DNA from: a virus | DNA: 23,909 bases | Reading direction: 5' to 3' (one strand) | IMG/VR virus record: IMGVR_UViG_3300049456_000021 | Coordinates: 1-23,909 of that record | Shown: positions 14,679 through 22,439 of the stretch, one piece after another | Position numbering within the stretch: the stretch's first letter is position 1 | Layout: the number at the start of each line of letters is the position of its first letter | The notes under the pieces: model-generated | What the model saw: the letters and a program-made list of their open reading frames with translations, nothing else | What the model was told of the DNA's origin: nothing | Databases searched by the model: none | Translations under genes and position numbers: made by a program

Positions 14679-15565
14679 TTGCCGAACACCTTACGGTAGT
14701 GAACTATCGTCTCGTGGAGCCCGTCTTCGAGGCTGACGAGCCCGTCCGAGACGATCCCTGGCACGAGCCGACTGATGTCTGCCAGCACCTCTGAACCAGG
14801 AGTTTCGCCCGGCCGCATGGGCAGGTGCTCGATTGCTGCGTTTATCCCTGTTTCGCGCCATACCTCAGCTTTGACAGCCTCTGCGATCTGGCGGACGGAA
14901 GTCCTGCGCCCCGTCCCTGCGATATGCGCCCGTCCGTGCTCCGGACCGTTCTCCAGCGCCGTCACCAGGCACCGTGCCACGTCCATGACGTAGATCATGT
15001 CCATGACCTGAGCACCGTCCCCGTACACCTGGATGGGCTCTCCGTGCAGTGCCCTGGCGACGAAAGAGGGGATGATCTTCCGCACCCGGGACGATCCGTA
15101 CGGCTGGGCAACCGACTGCCCGGGACCGTAAGCGTTGTAGGCACGCACGCTGCATACCGGGGTCTTCCGGTATCTCGCGTACATGACGGCGAAACGCTCC
15201 ACCGTGTTCTTGGAGATCGAGTACGTCGAGTACTCGAAGTAGTTGCCCACCGCGATGTTCACCAGCGGCACCTTGTACTGGGTGCAGGCTTCCAGCACGT
15301 TGAGCCCGCCCTGGATGTTGGTCTCCGCAGCGGGGCGGGGATTGGTGATCGTCTCCGAGGTCCCCAGGACGCCAGCCAGGTGGATCACGCCATCGACATG
15401 GGCGACAGCCTCGGTGACAGCGGTAGCATCCCGGATGTCCCCGAGAATGACCTCCAGGTCGCTGCCATGTCGGTCGAATATCACCGGAGTATGCCCGCGA
15501 TGCTCCAGTTCGGCAGCTGTCGCGCGTCCGATGAAGCCATTGCCGCCGGTTACGAGTACCCTCAT
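14675..15565 (-). CDS. NAD-dependent sugar-nucleotide epimerase/dehydratase, copy 1
   Basis: I placed the start at ATG 15565 because it begins directly with MRVLVTGGNGFIG and overlaps the stop of the 40-codon gene by ATGA; a longer version would add 20 residues out of place for this fold. The product has 296 residues. The Rossmann motif GGNGFIG is at 7-13, a GDIRD loop at 42-46, IHLAGVLG at 61-68, and the catalytic YSISK has Y115 and K119. The substrate part has RAYNAYGPGQ and YGDGAQVMDMIYVMDVA. This is the extended SDR family used for GalE-like, RmlB-like and related reactions. It acts upstream of copy 2 in the cassette. Confidence 0.88.
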   Translation of the reverse strand: MRVLVTGGNGFIGRATAAELEHRGHTPVIFDRHGSDLEVILGDIRDATAVTEAVAHVDGVIHLAGVLGTSETITNPRPAAETNIQGGLNVLEACTQYKVPLVNIAVGNYFEYSTYSISKNTVERFAVMYARYRKTPVCSVRAYNAYGPGQSVAQPYGSSRVRKIIPSFVARALHGEPIQVYGDGAQVMDMIYVMDVARCLVTALENGPEHGRAHIAGTGRRTSVRQIAEAVKAEVWRETGINAAIEHLPMRPGETPGSEVLADISRLVPGIVSDGLVSLEDGLHETIVHYRKVFGK

Positions 15566-15684
15566 GGGGCATCGTGCTTCGCGCAGTAGGGGAAGTTCTT
15601 GCCCGTGCACTTGTACTGACTGCACGTGTCGTTCCTGCGAGCGTTATCTATCCACTCGCGGATTTTCCGCTGCCGGGACTTCAT
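15562..15684 (-). CDS. 40-residue Cys-rich peptide inside the sugar cassette
   Basis: A 40-codon frame runs from ATG 15684 to TGA 15562-15564. Its start overlaps the stop of the methyltransferase gene by ATGA and its stop overlaps the ATG of the epimerase gene by ATGA. That double overlap and the absence of any gap are strong support for a real gene. The product is basic at the N-terminus (MKSRQRKIREWIDNARRN) and ends in a cluster of three Cys and one His within CSQYKCTGKNFPYCAKHDAP, which could bind a metal. No family is recognised. It may be a small accessory subunit, or it may keep ribosomes moving between the two enzyme genes. Confidence 0.72.
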   Translation of the reverse strand: MKSRQRKIREWIDNARRNDTCSQYKCTGKNFPYCAKHDAP

Positions 15685-16223
15685 GCGCGCCTCTTCAGGA
15701 TCGCCATGCCATAGCGGTACAAGATGAACTCGCACTCGCTATCGCGCTTGCGCAGCAGACGGAGGAAACTGCCCGCTGTTTCCAGCATTACCGGATCATA
15801 GGCTCCGTCTGCATGGCGCGAGACCCCGATGAACCAGTCTTCCACCACGTAATACCCGCCGGGACGTACCAGCTTCCACAGCAAGCCGAAGCTTTTCCGG
15901 GTGAGCAGCCCGTCGTGACTCGCGTCGTCCACGATCAGGTCGAAAAGACCCCCCAGCTTCCCGGGGAGTTCCCTGTCGTCCTGAAGTGAGACGATTCTCG
16001 CCGTGCCGTCCGGCCACACTGCGTCCGGATTGGCGTCAACGCCGATGATCTCGCCGCAAGGGAAAAGCCCCTGGAACATCCGGAGCGATTCCCCGTTTTC
16101 CACGCCCAGCTCGCAGACCCTGGCATGAGGACCCAGTTCTGCTGCAAGACTCAGGTACGTGGTGAAATACCCGTGCGGCTCAACCTTGTCCGTATCCCAT
16201 GTGGACTTGACCGTTGACCTCAT
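15681..16223 (-). CDS. Class I SAM-dependent methyltransferase (TylF/MycE-like sugar O-methyltransferase type)
   Basis: The 180-residue product begins after a good AAAGG site at ATG 16223. Motif I is CELGVENGESL near 37-47, followed by the acidic ribose-binding residue in GVDANPD (D63). DLIVDDASHDG at 96-106 matches the acidic metal-binding loop seen in the TylF/MycE group of metal-dependent sugar O-methyltransferases, and PGGYYVVEDWF at 121-131 is typical of the same group. It is shorter than many of these enzymes. As the first gene of the coupled cassette it may methylate the sugar made by the epimerases or already attached to a carrier. The domain call is strong and the substrate is inferred. 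Confidence 0.85.
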   Translation of the reverse strand: MRSTVKSTWDTDKVEPHGYFTTYLSLAAELGPHARVCELGVENGESLRMFQGLFPCGEIIGVDANPDAVWPDGTARIVSLQDDRELPGKLGGLFDLIVDDASHDGLLTRKSFGLLWKLVRPGGYYVVEDWFIGVSRHADGAYDPVMLETAGSFLRLLRKRDSECEFILYRYGMAILKRRA

Positions 16224-16242
16224 GCATACAAGCCTTTCTGAG

Positions 16243-16279
16243 TTCGCCCTGACCCCATATTACACAGGGTCAGGGCGAA
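16243..16279. terminator. Perfect 13-bp hairpin upstream of the sugar cassette
   Basis: TTCGCCCTGACCC (16243-16255) and GGGTCAGGGCGAA (16267-16279) are perfectly complementary with an 11-base loop. It lies between the decoration-like gene and the methyltransferase gene, just past the stop at 16283. No U-run follows. It could end or weaken transcription from the capsid side, so the sugar cassette would be made at a lower level than structural proteins. Confidence 0.6.
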
Positions 16280-16282
16280 TTA

Positions 16283-16789
16283 TCAGACAACGCCGGCAGT
16301 AGAGCGGAGCTGTGCCGGAAGTGCTATTGCAGCCTGGGCGGCACCCGCAGTCTTGTGGTCATACAGAAGCGGCGTGACCGTCAGGGTGGCAGTGCCGCCG
16401 CCGGCGGTAATCTGCACGAGTTCCGAACCAGCTCCGGTGCCCACCAGGACGTATGCCCCGGTGACAGTACCCGTGCCCGAAGTAACGGCAAGGGAGGTCG
16501 CCCCCGCGTTAGCCGGGGCGGTCAGGGTAGTGGCGGCAGCCGTGGTGGAATACCCGGAACATGCGTAAAGGTTCACGTTGACGTTCTGGAGCTTTACCGG
16601 GACGTTCCCCGGGAGCAGCGGGAATCCGCTCGCCGGGCTGACACCAGCCCCCCCGATGTAAACAGTGCCCCCGGAGCCCTCATTGGAAAGCCTGACCGTG
16701 GCGGGTGCGCCGGGAGTGGGCGTGAATACCTGCACCCCTACCGGGGTCAGGTTGATGTGCTGATCTACCCCTGGACCGAGGTTCGGCAT
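16283..16789 (-). CDS. Beta-rich head decoration-like protein
   Basis: The 168-residue product is dominated by Gly, Ala, Thr and Val with few charges. Its N-terminal half has VRLSNEGSGGTVYIGGAGVS, then GFPLLPGNVPVKL and VNLYACSG, the strand-turn pattern of small phage head-decoration and head-fibre proteins. The second half has TTLTAPANAGATSLAVTSGT then VTGAYVLVGTG and ELVQITA, a beta repeat often seen in phage surface domains. ATG at 16789 follows AAGGAGG by four bases, a strong site. The VYIGG pattern links it to the pair at 12146 and 12431. Surface location is inferred. Confidence 0.75.
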   Translation of the reverse strand: MPNLGPGVDQHINLTPVGVQVFTPTPGAPATVRLSNEGSGGTVYIGGAGVSPASGFPLLPGNVPVKLQNVNVNLYACSGYSTTAAATTLTAPANAGATSLAVTSGTGTVTGAYVLVGTGAGSELVQITAGGGTATLTVTPLLYDHKTAGAAQAAIALPAQLRSTAGVV

Positions 16790-16819
16790 ACAGCCTCCTT
16801 AAATTGATAGAAGGTTGCC

Positions 16820-17161
16820 TCAGACGTACGAGACGTTGGTGCCGTAGCCGACCGAAGCGGTGCCGGCGGTACCAGGGCTGAGTGCCTTGATGACCGAGCC
16901 GGCGGGAACCTGGCACTGGGACAGGATGACCGTGCCCCCGGAGGGGACCTGGAAGCTGCCGGTCGTGGTGCTGACCGGGGAGCCTGCGGTGGTCTGCGCC
17001 ACGAAAATCGTGGTCGCCCCGGAGTTGGTTACGACGAGATCCCTCGGGTAGAGGTAGGTGCCTGCGGTAGCAGCGAACGCGGCAGTCGGAACCGTGTAAA
17101 GCGCGGTGTCGGTTGTAGCGACCGCTGCATTATTGACAACCCACTGAGCGGCAATTGCCAC
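16820..17161 (-). CDS. Small decoration-like capsid protein
   Basis: The 113-residue product has a beta-rich Thr/Val/Ala/Ser composition, with LVVTNSGATTIFVAQTTAG, FQVPSGGTVILSQCQVPAG and TASVGYGTNVSYV, and no catalytic motif. GTG at 17161 sits behind AAGGAGAAGT, and the DNA from this site into codon 2 is identical over 17 bases to the initiation region of the major capsid gene. That points to strong expression and a shared origin for the leader. A high-copy capsid decoration protein is the best reading. A hairpin at 17215-17249 lies upstream. Confidence 0.75.
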   Translation of the reverse strand: MAIAAQWVVNNAAVATTDTALYTVPTAAFAATAGTYLYPRDLVVTNSGATTIFVAQTTAGSPVSTTTGSFQVPSGGTVILSQCQVPAGSVIKALSPGTAGTASVGYGTNVSYV

Positions 17162-17214
17162 ACTTCTCCTTGTTTTTTGATTTGCGGCTCTGCCGCTTTA
17201 GACGATCCATTTGA

Positions 17215-17249
17215 ATGCCGCCAGGACTTACCTGGATGCCTGGCGGCAT
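17215..17249. terminator. 11-bp hairpin after the coiled-coil gene
   Basis: ATGCCGCCAGG (17215-17225) and CCTGGCGGCAT (17239-17249) are a perfect inverted repeat with a 13-base loop, starting 13 bases past the coiled-coil stop. A second small palindrome (GCGGC-TCT-GCCGC) lies at about 17184-17196. Together they form a structured spacer before the decoration-like gene at 17161. No U-run follows the larger stem. Confidence 0.55.
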
Positions 17250-17261
17250 GTCACTAGATGA

Positions 17262-17669
17262 TCAGAGTGGGGGTGCCATCGGGTCGTCCTCAGCCGGCTC
17301 CTCAGCCGCCTCAGGCTCATCCTCTGGCTGTGCAGCCTTGGCTGTTGCCTCGACTGCCGCAGTTGCCTTAGCAGCTGCCTTAGCGTCCTTATCAGCCTGG
17401 ACCTTGGCGTCCTTCTCAGCCTGCACCGCGTCCTCGTAAGCCTTAGCCCTGGCGTCCTTCTCAGCCTGGACCTTCTCCTCGGCAGCAAGAACATCCGCCT
17501 CAGCCTGGGCTGCTGCCCTGGCTTCAGCCATCTGCTGCGCTTCGAGTGCCTCCCGGGTTGCGGTCGCATTCGCGAGAGCCTGAGCCGAGGCGGCAGCCTT
17601 GCGGTCAGCAGCCTCCTGTGCCAGCTGCTCAGCGGCAGCCTTCTGCATTGCATCCATGGTGTCGCTCAC
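17262..17669 (-). CDS. Ala-rich coiled-coil protein next to the major capsid gene
   Basis: The 135-residue product is almost entirely helical: Ala, Glu, Lys, Gln and Asp make up most of residues 1-110. A 15-residue unit containing QAEKDA recurs (EKVQAEKDARAKAYEDAVQ, then AEKDAKVQADKDAKAAAKA), and the DNA has an identical 18-base block repeated 45 bases apart (17406-17423 and 17451-17468). The last 25 residues are acidic and Pro-rich. It starts at GTG 17669 behind AAAGGAGA, just after the capsid gene. A head fibre, an internal scaffold-type protein or a linker on the capsid are possible. I cannot choose among them. Confidence 0.72.
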   Translation of the reverse strand: MSDTMDAMQKAAAEQLAQEAADRKAAASAQALANATATREALEAQQMAEARAAAQAEADVLAAEEKVQAEKDARAKAYEDAVQAEKDAKVQADKDAKAAAKATAAVEATAKAAQPEDEPEAAEEPAEDDPMAPPL

Positions 17670-17691
17670 ACGACAAGTCTCCTTTTAGGGA

Positions 17692-19605
17692 TTACGAGAA
17701 CGGCGTAACGTCGCTGACCTGGAGACCCTGCAGAATGCCGCTGTACATGGGCGCGTGCGCCACGAGGCTGCCCAGCAGGAAGATGCTGTAGCGGAAGGTG
17801 GCGTCGATGACCGGCCATGCAACACTGATGTAGTCCTGCACCACGGTCATCTCCCATGCGTTGTCCACGTGGCTCCAGGTCTGAGGCAGCTGGTAGCTCA
17901 TGAGCAGCGCGGTGCCCTGGGACATCCAGGGGTGAACAGTCAGCTTGACGGTGCTGCGGGTGACAGGGTTAACAAACTCTGCCACGGCGGCACCTGCGCG
18001 GATACCAGAGATCTGGTCCTGGCTGATGTTCAGGAGGTAGTTGAGGCTGTTGCCCTGCAGCAGCATGTCGTTGGCGAGACGCATGAGGTCACCGCCGTCG
18101 GCGACGATCTCGGAGGGGTCTGCCTTGTAGACGCCAGGCGCAACGTTGTTGAGCCCGTTGTTCTCCCAGAGTGCATCGAGTGCAGTGAAGATAGCGTTGG
18201 TGCTCAGGTGAGTGCCGACACCCTGGTTGACATAGCCGCCCTTCCAGACGTTCGCGGACTCGAAGCCCACGTTCGCGTAAGGACCGGAGCCGTTCGCGGA
18301 CAGCCCGGACAGGGTGGGGATGAGCCCCTCCATGCGGTTGGAGCCGCCGGTGCCGGTGTCTGCAGCCGGGGGAGCGACGGCAGATGCCAGCGCACCCTGG
18401 ACGGTGAACCGGATGCCGCCGACCGCGTTCGCGGTCTGCACGCCCTGGCTGGTGACGCCCGCCTGGACCGTGGTCCCTGCCTGCAGGAAAGAGGTGGCGA
18501 TGGAGACGGTGGCGTTCGTGCTGACGTAGATGTTGTACTGCTGAGCCCCGGGAACCGGGACAATCGTGACATCCGCGACAACCCCGCCTGCGCGGGATGC
18601 GGTGAGGTCCGTGGAGATCGGCGAGCCGATGGTCTCCCCGAAGAAGTTCAGCGCGGTCACGGACACGGCGAAGTGACCGGCAGTACCGCCGGTGATCGCC
18701 GTCTCGTTGGAGCCCGGAGTACGGAATGCCGCAGTCACCTGACCGGGAGTCGGGAGGTTCTGAGAGGAGCCAGCCATCATCTGGTACTCCTCGCCCAACA
18801 TCATCTCCTGCAGGAGAACAAGGTTGGCGAGCGCGGAAACATCCTCGAAGCCCTGACCCTCGAACTGAGCGAGCCACGAGAGGGACTCAGTGAGACCGAA
18901 GAAACGGTAGGGGACAGAGAGCTTGAACTCAGTCTGCTTGCCGGTACCCGGGAGGTTCAGCGGCCAGTTGGTGCCGCCGATGCTGGTGGCGCTGGACTGG
19001 ACAAGCTCCGGGATGGAGATGTCCACGATGCCCTGACCGCCGGTCTGCGAACCGGAGATGCCGAGCAGGCCGTACACCTGGCGAGCCGCACCCTGTCCAG
19101 CGGGACGGGGGAACTTGTTGCGGAACAGGGTGTAGACGGGGTAGATGAGGCGGCTGGGTGCCAGCAGGTCGAAGGGGACCAGTCCGTAGGGGACGCCGTT
19201 GAGACCCAGGTTGCCTGCGGTGAAGCTCTTGTTCAGCTGGGCGCTCTGGTTCAGCTGGTAGCTGAGAGGCGCGAAGCTGCGGTGCTGCTTGAAGTCCGTG
19301 GCGAGCGAGCCGAGAACCGCGTCGGTGTCGCGAACGCCCCGCATGGTAGCGGTGCGCACGTCGAGTGCCGCCTGGGTTGCCTTGGTCAGGATCTCCCCGG
19401 AGTGACGCCCCTCCTGAAGGGGAACGCCATTGTTGGTCACGTGACCAACGCCCTTTACCAGGTCCTTCGCCTTGGTGGTGAAGAGAGCCTCGTAGTCGGA
19501 CCGGCGGGCTGCCGCGCCCATCTGGGCATTGACAGCGCCAATAGGTGCGCCAGCACCCATGGAAGGAGCAGCAAGCTCCTCATTCGTGGTCAGGATATCT
19601 GCCAC
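17692..19605 (-). CDS. Major capsid protein with inserted Ig/Fn3-like domain
   Basis: The 637-residue product follows the protease/scaffold gene, the normal place for the HK97-fold capsid subunit. Residues 225-275 (FKLSVPYRFFGLTESLSW, then DVSALANLVLLQEMMLGEEY) fit the P-domain spine helix region, and residues 490-610 (SEIVADGGDLMRLAND, then a C-terminal VKLTVHPWMSQGTALLMSYQ) fit the A-domain and E-loop side. At about 285-405 there is a beta-rich insert with FAVSVTALNFFGETIGSP and VPGAQQYNIYVSTN, the pattern of Fn3/Ig-like modules, which explains the large size. The N-terminal 100 residues may be cleaved or act as a delta-like region. The start is GTG 19605 behind AAGGAGAAGT. Residue ranges are approximate. 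Confidence 0.85.
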   Translation of the reverse strand: MADILTTNEELAAPSMGAGAPIGAVNAQMGAAARRSDYEALFTTKAKDLVKGVGHVTNNGVPLQEGRHSGEILTKATQAALDVRTATMRGVRDTDAVLGSLATDFKQHRSFAPLSYQLNQSAQLNKSFTAGNLGLNGVPYGLVPFDLLAPSRLIYPVYTLFRNKFPRPAGQGAARQVYGLLGISGSQTGGQGIVDISIPELVQSSATSIGGTNWPLNLPGTGKQTEFKLSVPYRFFGLTESLSWLAQFEGQGFEDVSALANLVLLQEMMLGEEYQMMAGSSQNLPTPGQVTAAFRTPGSNETAITGGTAGHFAVSVTALNFFGETIGSPISTDLTASRAGGVVADVTIVPVPGAQQYNIYVSTNATVSIATSFLQAGTTVQAGVTSQGVQTANAVGGIRFTVQGALASAVAPPAADTGTGGSNRMEGLIPTLSGLSANGSGPYANVGFESANVWKGGYVNQGVGTHLSTNAIFTALDALWENNGLNNVAPGVYKADPSEIVADGGDLMRLANDMLLQGNSLNYLLNISQDQISGIRAGAAVAEFVNPVTRSTVKLTVHPWMSQGTALLMSYQLPQTWSHVDNAWEMTVVQDYISVAWPVIDATFRYSIFLLGSLVAHAPMYSGILQGLQVSDVTPFS

Positions 19606-19635
19606 ACTTCTCCTTGCTAAGAGTAATTGCGTTCG

Positions 19636-22374
19636 TTATTCGGGGATGTCGCCCCGGTGCCGAAGGAGAGCGTTGTAGGCAGCTTCCCGCTCCGCAGGAT
19701 TCTCGCTGGTCCGCCATGTACGCTCAAGCTGGCGGATCATCATTCCCTGAATGCGCTCGTGGTGCTCAGCCTGCTTGACGATCCCCGCCGGGGCATTCTT
19801 CGTCACAGGATTGTTGAGCGCGAGACCGGCAAAAGCGGCAGTAGACGGGTCAGGCTGGTTAGCCAGTGCATCCCAGCGCTGGTCGTTTACCGTCAGCCGC
19901 TGCCGGTAACTGTCGATCTCGGTATTCTGAGCCGCGATCTTCTCCTCGTAAGATGCATTCCGCTCTTCGAGGGCGGTGATCTTTACCTGGAGGGGCTCAA
20001 GGATCTCCGACATCATGGTCTTCATGAGGTCGGGAGTCAGTGCACTGGCTCCTGCAGCCTTGCTGATGTCAGGAGCAGTAACGGGTGGTGCCTGAACAGC
20101 CTCAGGCTCGGGCTCGATGCCCAGCGCCTTGCGGACCTCGCCGATGGAGGTGATGCCCTGCCGGACCTGCTTGTGCAGGGACGCGGCATAGCGCTTGGCA
20201 GCCTTGCGGCTCAGCTTCTCGCGCGCCTGCTCCTCGGTGATCTCGCCGAGCAGGACCCGCGCCTCCAGCTTGCGGATGTCCTTGTAGACATCTGCCAGCA
20301 CCGCGCCGGTCTCGGTGACCTCGATCTCCTTGTGACCGACCGCCGCGATCGGGTGCGCGCCGACATTCTCCTGGCGGTAGGCATCCTGGTCGAGCATCGG
20401 GCACGAGGACGGGAACATGTGGTTCAGGTGGTCGTGCAGCATCGACAGCGCGCGGCGTGCCTTCTCCTTCTCGATCTCCGCGTAGCGGATCTGAGTGGGA
20501 ACGCCCTGCTCAGCGGGGTACTCGAAGTCAGCCTTCATGTGGCTGGGGCTCGGGGACTGGTGCCCGCCGCTCAGCGGGGGACGCCCGAAGCCGTGCGCGT
20601 TCGGCCGCGTGTCCGGGACCTTCGCACTGGAGTTCGGCGAGCCGTAGCCCTCGCTGAGCTGGGAGTGCCCGTCCGTGATGACCGGGCGGTGGAACTTCCC
20701 GGGGCTCATCTCGCACGGGGTCGGGTACGAGGTGGGACCGGGGTTGGCATCCCGGAACGCCTTGTACGCCTCGAACCGGTACTGGTTGACCTCGCCCTGG
20801 TCGGTCGCCTTCAGGATGGAGACCGCCTGCCATGCCTGCTGCGCCTCCATCGCCTCGGTCAGCGACTTGCCGGTCGCGGCGTTCAGCGCCTTGCGCTGCC
20901 ACAGGTCGGTGTCGATGAGGGTGTCCACGCCTGCCAGCGGGAAGAGCTGGGCGATCTCGTTGGGGTTGTACGCCGGGCAGGTGAAGTCGTGCAGCATGCC
21001 AAGGTCGGTGTCCATGCCGATGGTCTTGTAGCGCATCAGCACGTCCGTCGCGCCCTTCATGTGGGGCTTGGCGGGAGACTCGTGCAGCTCGGGCAGCGGT
21101 GCCGTCTCGGGCTGCTGCGTCTCCTTCGGCGCGGGCAGGGGACCGCACTTGTCGGTGTGCTCGTGCTCCTCGGCGCAGCCGGCAACCTTGGTGCTGTCGT
21201 CAGCATCCGGCTTGTTCAGCCACGGGGGAAGCTTCTTGCCAGTCTTCTTCTTGCCGCCCTTAGCGGGGGGCGCGGAAGCCTTGGCTGCCTCGGGGGCACC
21301 GGCGTGCGGCTCGGGGATAACCGGCTTGTCGTCAGCGTCATTGTCGCCGTCGCCGACTTCCGGGTCCTTGGTGATAGCCGGCTCGTCCGCCTTCTCGACC
21401 ACGGGCTCGGTCTCGGAGGTAATGACCTTCTCGGTATCACCACTGTCGAGGGGATTATCCACACCCAACTCTCTTGCTCGCCGGGCGATCAGCTTTCGCG
21501 CTTCCGCCACGTTGCCATGCCCGGAGCGCGCCAGGATGGCTGCGCGACGAAGGGCGTCAGTATCCGGAATCGGGTAAGACCCGTCCGGGAGTGCATGTCC
21601 GGCCGAAGCCTGCTGCCGGCGCTGGTCCACGGAGAAATCGCGGTGGTCCTTGCCCAGCAGCTCTGCCTCCGCGTCGGCGATAGCCTTCGCGGCAAGCTCG
21701 TTGTAGTGGCGCTTGACGATCTTGTCCTGCATGATCTTCATGAGATCGTTGGGCGTGAAATTGATGTCGAAGTCCGAGGGAACCTCGAAGTCCGTGATGT
21801 CGTCCTTGGTCACGGTCGCGCCCAGCGCCTTGGCGATGGCGGCTTCGTCGCCGAACAGCTCGCCGGTGAACTCGGCGTGCCCGTCAACGGACTTGACCAG
21901 CTGGAAACCGCACTGGGCATTAGCCGGGCGGTCTACCAGGGAGATCTCCACGATCTTCCCGGACTTGATGATGCCGCCGCGTGCCTTGCCGGTCATGTCG
22001 CGCTCGATAGAAGGATTCGCGATGCCCACCGAGTAAGCCCGCAGGACTCCCTTGGAGACGAGCTTCTTGGCGGCGTCCTCTACGATCAGCGCCTTCACCC
22101 AGGTTGCGCCGTCCGGGTCGGTGTGCGCCTCGACGCCGATGCCAGCCGGGTCACGCTGGGGATTGTGCTGGACGCGGACATTGCCGCCGGTTGCCAGCCA
22201 TTCGGCGATAGCCTTGGAGCTGAAGTCAGGGTGAACGATCTGCTGATCGTGATCGACAGAGCCGTCAGTGGCGCGGCCGTAGACCATGAGGTCGCCGTCA
22301 GGAGTGCTCTCAACCTTCTCGATGCCAAAGGAGACGTAAGTCAGCTCTCCGGAATCGGTCAGTGTCGTCGCCAC
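19636..22374 (-). CDS. Prohead maturation protease fused to scaffold-like domain
   Basis: The 912-residue product begins at GTG 22374 behind GGAGG. Residues 25-155 match an S78/XkdF-like phage serine protease: H70 in VQHNPQRDPAG and S115 in LRAYSVGIANP are the likely catalytic pair, with EISLVDRPAN at 143-152. Residues about 245-310 contain DFSVDQRRQQA, LPDGSYPIPD and ARKLIARRARELG, a DUF6582-like helical module. A Cys/His-rich middle (GCAEEHEHTDKCG) and an acidic Pro-rich linker follow. The last 150 residues have a coiled coil (LEPLQVKITALEERNASYEE) typical of scaffold segments. The protease and scaffold appear fused, as in lambda gpC/Nu3-type organisation. The cut sites are not visible from sequence. 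Confidence 0.85.
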   Translation of the reverse strand: MATTLTDSGELTYVSFGIEKVESTPDGDLMVYGRATDGSVDHDQQIVHPDFSSKAIAEWLATGGNVRVQHNPQRDPAGIGVEAHTDPDGATWVKALIVEDAAKKLVSKGVLRAYSVGIANPSIERDMTGKARGGIIKSGKIVEISLVDRPANAQCGFQLVKSVDGHAEFTGELFGDEAAIAKALGATVTKDDITDFEVPSDFDINFTPNDLMKIMQDKIVKRHYNELAAKAIADAEAELLGKDHRDFSVDQRRQQASAGHALPDGSYPIPDTDALRRAAILARSGHGNVAEARKLIARRARELGVDNPLDSGDTEKVITSETEPVVEKADEPAITKDPEVGDGDNDADDKPVIPEPHAGAPEAAKASAPPAKGGKKKTGKKLPPWLNKPDADDSTKVAGCAEEHEHTDKCGPLPAPKETQQPETAPLPELHESPAKPHMKGATDVLMRYKTIGMDTDLGMLHDFTCPAYNPNEIAQLFPLAGVDTLIDTDLWQRKALNAATGKSLTEAMEAQQAWQAVSILKATDQGEVNQYRFEAYKAFRDANPGPTSYPTPCEMSPGKFHRPVITDGHSQLSEGYGSPNSSAKVPDTRPNAHGFGRPPLSGGHQSPSPSHMKADFEYPAEQGVPTQIRYAEIEKEKARRALSMLHDHLNHMFPSSCPMLDQDAYRQENVGAHPIAAVGHKEIEVTETGAVLADVYKDIRKLEARVLLGEITEEQAREKLSRKAAKRYAASLHKQVRQGITSIGEVRKALGIEPEPEAVQAPPVTAPDISKAAGASALTPDLMKTMMSEILEPLQVKITALEERNASYEEKIAAQNTEIDSYRQRLTVNDQRWDALANQPDPSTAAFAGLALNNPVTKNAPAGIVKQAEHHERIQGMMIRQLERTWRTSENPAEREAAYNALLRHRGDIPE

Positions 22375-22396
22375 ATGCCTCCATATTTGGTCATAG

Positions 22397-22431
22397 AAAA
22401 AGGCGCACTGCCAATTAAGGCATAGTGCACC
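22397..22431 (-). terminator. Rho-independent-type hairpin with U-run before the protease gene
   Basis: On the minus strand GGTGCACTATGCC and GGCAGTGCGCC form a stem with a two-base bulge and a 6-base loop, followed by TTTTT at 22401-22397. The U-run makes this the most classical terminator in the window. It lies between the small upstream genes and the protease gene, only about 20 bases ahead of the GTG. Confidence 0.65.
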
Positions 22432-22439
22432 TGATCGTG

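Noticed and set aside
17406-17468. Repeated 18-base block taken as a possible short CRISPR-like repeat
   Set aside because: Only two copies in phase with a 15-residue coiled-coil repeat of the coding frame, and no spacers of constant size.
17755-19620. Long plus-strand frame over the capsid gene
   Set aside because: Low-complexity composition, no motif and full overlap with the convincing capsid gene on the minus strand.
19627-22425. 932-codon plus-strand frame over the protease gene
   Set aside because: Antisense shadow of the protease gene; the minus frame has catalytic motifs and a good start site.
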